From: Fructobacillus cardui
Lineage (GTDB): Bacteria > Bacillota > Bacilli > Lactobacillales > Lactobacillaceae
Reading direction: 5' to 3' (one strand)
DNA: 64,000 bases
NCBI RefSeq assembly: GCF_023218935.1
Contig: NZ_JAJIAL010000005.1
This document shows, piece by piece, positions 61,760 to 64,000 of the stretch. Numbering within the stretch: position 1 is the first letter of the stretch; each line of letters opens with the position of its first letter. A model generated the notes under the pieces. It searched no databases. It saw only the letters and a program-made list of their open reading frames with translations, and was not told the DNA's origin. Position numbers and translations under genes: made by a program.

Positions 61760-61760
61760 C

Positions 61761-62510
61761 TTATTCACCTACTTTCGTCAACTCCGTTAGCTGGTTAGAG
61801 ATGGCTGACAGGTATTCCTCCTGCGTCATCTCACCCCGGCTTAAGGCAGTTTGAATTCGACCATCCTTGATAAAGAGGGTCTTCTTAGCATAGGAGGCGG
61901 ACAATGATGAGTGAGTGACCATGACGATGGTCTGCCCCGCCGCGTTCACGTCCTGGAAAATTGATAGCATTTCTTGAGCAGTCTTAGAATCCAATGCCCC
62001 GGTTGGTTCATCGGCCAAAATCAGTGCTGGGCGCGTAATCAAAGCGCGAGCAGCAGTCACTCGTTGCCGTTGTCCACCAGAAATCTGACTGGGATACTTG
62101 TCCAAGAGGTCTTGGATCCCCAGTCGTGGAGCCAATTCGCTCAAGCGACTGTCCATTTGGGACTTAGGGGCCTTGGTCAAAACCAATGGCAAATAAATAT
62201 TGTCGCGGTTGTTGAAAATGTCCAAAAGATCGAAAGACTGGAAGATAAAGCCTAGGTTTTCTCGTCGGAAAACCGCCTTCTTGCCGTCTGATAAATCAGT
62301 GGTCTCCACCCCGTTCAACTTAATGGATCCATTGGTTGGGTTATCAAGGGTGGCCATAATGTTTAACAGCGTGGTCTTACCCGCACCGGACTCACCCATG
62401 ATAGCGACATAGTCCCCTTCATTAATTGTCAGTGAAATATCCTGCAAGACCTGCTTGTTTTGGCTGTCCGGATAGGACTTCTGTACGTGTGTTAGTTCTA
62501 GTATTGCCAT
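61761..62510 (-). CDS. ABC transporter ATP-binding protein (BceA/LolD type)
   Basis: A 249-residue ATPase: Walker A GESGAGKTT (about 38-46), Q-loop FQSFDLL, signature SGGQRQRV (about 143-150), Walker B LILADEPTGALD, and the H-loop MVTHSS. The 'FQSFDLLDIF' and 'NIYLPLVL' parts are typical of MacB/BceA antimicrobial-peptide transporters. AAAGGAG precedes ATG 62510. Confidence 0.93.
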   Translation of the reverse strand: MAILELTHVQKSYPDSQNKQVLQDISLTINEGDYVAIMGESGAGKTTLLNIMATLDNPTNGSIKLNGVETTDLSDGKKAVFRRENLGFIFQSFDLLDIFNNRDNIYLPLVLTKAPKSQMDSRLSELAPRLGIQDLLDKYPSQISGGQRQRVTAARALITRPALILADEPTGALDSKTAQEMLSIFQDVNAAGQTIVMVTHSSLSASYAKKTLFIKDGRIQTALSRGEMTQEEYLSAISNQLTELTKVGE

Positions 62511-62522
62511 TGTTATTCTCCT

Positions 62523-63221
62523 TTAGTCCAGATCAACATCGCCGGACTGATTCATTAAATGTAAATTAGCGCCATCGCCGTAACCGACATGGTAGGCCCG
62601 CTTCATTGAAAGCGAACCAGACTTCGTCTCAGCCTCAACGGTTGGCAACTGGCTTTGTTCCACTTCGATATCACCATTTTCATTGGTAACATTGCCACCA
62701 CCGTCGATGGTCACTTGCTTCAATTCAATGTCACCATTGGTATTGGTTAATTGAACTTGGTTCGTGCTGATATTTTTTAGCTTAATATCGCCATTCTTGG
62801 TTTGAATATCCAACGTTTGCAGCTTGATATTCTTTGGCATCGTGATTTCTAATCGCTGGTCACCAGCTTGAAAGTTATTGGCCTTTCTTGATTTCTTAAC
62901 CACAACTAACTGCTGATTTTCAACCTTGGTCTCAAATAATGCGTGCTCAGAAGAGTCAGTCTCCTCCACAGCGTACTTGTCACCACTTTTAACCACGATG
63001 TCAAAATTATTGGTGTCAACTTTTAAGCCTTGAATATTTTCATTTGTCAGCTGACTTTTTTCTGGGCTGATATCGTGCGTTTCCGTTTTGACGTGAGATA
63101 AGTCACGCGTCAGCACCCTGGCAAAATCAATTTCTCCAGGCTTGGCTAAGACAAAGGAAACACTGGACAGTACTACCCCAACGCCCATCAAAAAGACACC
63201 TAATTTCAACGATTTTTTCAT
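62523..63221 (-). CDS. DUF4097 (LiaG-like) envelope protein
   Basis: A 232-residue protein with one N-terminal membrane helix (about 5-25) and an external right-handed beta-repeat of the DUF4097 type (TKNGDIKLKNIS, TNTNGDIELKQV, TNENGDIEVEQS). Such proteins occur in envelope-stress operons. AAAGGAT precedes ATG 63221. Lies four bases after the DUF1700 gene. Confidence 0.85.
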   Translation of the reverse strand: MKKSLKLGVFLMGVGVVLSSVSFVLAKPGEIDFARVLTRDLSHVKTETHDISPEKSQLTNENIQGLKVDTNNFDIVVKSGDKYAVEETDSSEHALFETKVENQQLVVVKKSRKANNFQAGDQRLEITMPKNIKLQTLDIQTKNGDIKLKNISTNQVQLTNTNGDIELKQVTIDGGGNVTNENGDIEVEQSQLPTVEAETKSGSLSMKRAYHVGYGDGANLHLMNQSGDVDLD

Positions 63222-63225
63222 TAGC

Positions 63226-63783
63226 TTAAATCCTTTCCCAAAGTTGTACAAGCCAACGACTCAGAGCAACAATGCCCTGAATCACCTTTTTCGTGACAAA
63301 AATAATACCCGGAATCACCAAGAACATCAGCCCGATAAAGATGATACCCAAGCCAGTAAAGAACAGTCCCGACCAGAAAGTGTGGAACAACGTGAAGAGG
63401 CCGTAAATAAAGAAGGCGACTCCCGCGGCCGTGGCCAATAACATCAAAATCGAGAAGACGAAGATGGGCATAAAGAGTGAAAAGAAGATGCCACCAAAGA
63501 ATGGTAGGGTTAACGGCAACGTGATGATGATCAAAGCTAAAATCAGAACCCGATAAGCCGTTGTGTGCTGCGGCCCATAGGGCGGCACTTGTTCACCATT
63601 TTCGGTATAATAGTCCGTTTTAATTTTTGTTGCTAACTCTTCCGGTGTGCCTAGGCTTTCAACCGCCTCTGCATCGGATAATCCGCCATCCTCAAGGTAT
63701 TCACGATAATACTCTAAGATATCGTCTTTTTCTTTTGTTGGTAATCCTTTAAGTGCTGCTGCTAATTTTTCTAAATAGTTCAT
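63226..63783 (-). CDS. DUF1700 (HAAS) membrane protein
   Basis: A 185-residue protein. Residues 1-60 are the HAAS domain (LEKLAAALKGLP then DDILEYYREYLEDGG and ESLGTPEELA), followed by three to four membrane helices. HAAS proteins pair with PadR regulators to sense membrane stress. GGGAGAG precedes ATG 63783. Starts within two bases of the PadR stop. Confidence 0.88.
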   Translation of the reverse strand: MNYLEKLAAALKGLPTKEKDDILEYYREYLEDGGLSDAEAVESLGTPEELATKIKTDYYTENGEQVPPYGPQHTTAYRVLILALIIITLPLTLPFFGGIFFSLFMPIFVFSILMLLATAAGVAFFIYGLFTLFHTFWSGLFFTGLGIIFIGLMFLVIPGIIFVTKKVIQGIVALSRWLVQLWERI

Positions 63784-63784
63784 G

Positions 63785-64000
63785 TTACTCTCCCAAAATG
63801 CCGTTCACCTGCTCAACAAAGGTCTGCCACTCTTTTTTCGCGTCAGCCAGTTGTGCCTCTCCCTCTTTCGTTAACTGATAGTATTTCCGGGTTCGTTCAT
63901 CAAAGATTGCCGACCGGGTGGTGACAAAGCCTTTTTGTTCGAGCCGTCGTAAGATGGGATAGGTTGTTGAATCAGAAATCGGAATGACTTCCTGTATTTT
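63785..64000 (-). CDS. PadR-family transcriptional regulator (5' end beyond window)
   Basis: The last 71 residues of a PadR winged-helix repressor: SDSTTYPILRRLEQKGFV, the wing with DERTRKYYQLTKEGEAQL, and a C-terminal helix. The start lies to the right of the window. It probably represses this PadR-DUF1700-DUF4097-ABC operon. Confidence 0.88.
   Translation of the reverse strand, partial: KIQEVIPISDSTTYPILRRLEQKGFVTTRSAIFDERTRKYYQLTKEGEAQLADAKKEWQTFVEQVNGILGE

Overview
The window reads as a low-to-mid GC Gram-positive chromosome, most likely a lactic acid bacterium of the Leuconostoc/Fructobacillus/Weissella branch of the Lactobacillaceae. This rests on the class Ib ribonucleotide reductase set (nrdH-nrdE-nrdI-nrdF), a MutY without iron-sulphur cysteines, strong AGGAG ribosome binding sites, an arginine T-box operon, DUF805 and CPBP families, a YafQ-type toxin remnant, and a tRNA-Thr with anticodon AGU. 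The genus is inference; no 16S rRNA is present.

Layout. Positions 1-4979 are the right end of an integrated element, AT-richer than its surroundings. A tyrosine integrase faces the 3' end of tRNA-Thr. Behind it lie a DNA adenine methyltransferase, a fused ATPase-TOPRIM (OLD-like) protein and two small membrane proteins. Three copies of one structured leader precede the accessory genes. Positions 5-20 kb are core housekeeping: a PerM-type membrane protein, mutY, a PAP2 protein, the nrd operon, a CNNM/CBS protein, a histidine phosphatase, hflX and tRNAs. Positions 20-31 kb hold membrane proteins (a decayed CPBP protein, an MMPL exporter with its TetR regulator), a purine-salvage pair (pbuX behind a purine riboswitch, and xpt), a dinJ-yafQ deletion scar and four DUF805 paralogues, two of them broken.

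Positions 31.8-39.6 kb form a restriction island. It contains an mrr gene frameshifted at an A11 run and a type I hsdR-hsdM-hsdS locus. hsdR carries two frameshifts. The hsdS end lies at the edge of an invertible segment: 482-bp near-identical inverted repeats flank a tyrosine recombinase. In the present orientation hsdS has an aberrant C-terminus; inversion would join it to an intact one.

Positions 40-45 kb are a catabolic cluster (transporter, amidohydrolase, aminotransferase, PucR-like regulator) whose transporter is frameshifted and whose regulator seems to lack part of its DNA-binding domain. Positions 46.2-52.1 kb are the arginine operon argF-argC-argJ-argB-argD under a T-box leader, with in-frame stop codons in argJ and argB, so arginine synthesis is probably lost. 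Then come an APC amino-acid permease, uppP behind a structured leader, the folate genes folB-folK-folE-folC with divergent folP, and a PadR-DUF1700-DUF4097-ABC envelope-stress operon running off the right edge.

The recurring theme is decay: at least nine genes carry frameshifts, nonsense codons or deletions. The nonsense codons in argJ, argB and one DUF805 gene, and the dinJ-yafQ deletion, are hard to blame on sequencing error. Several homopolymer frameshifts (mrr, the CPBP gene) could be either.
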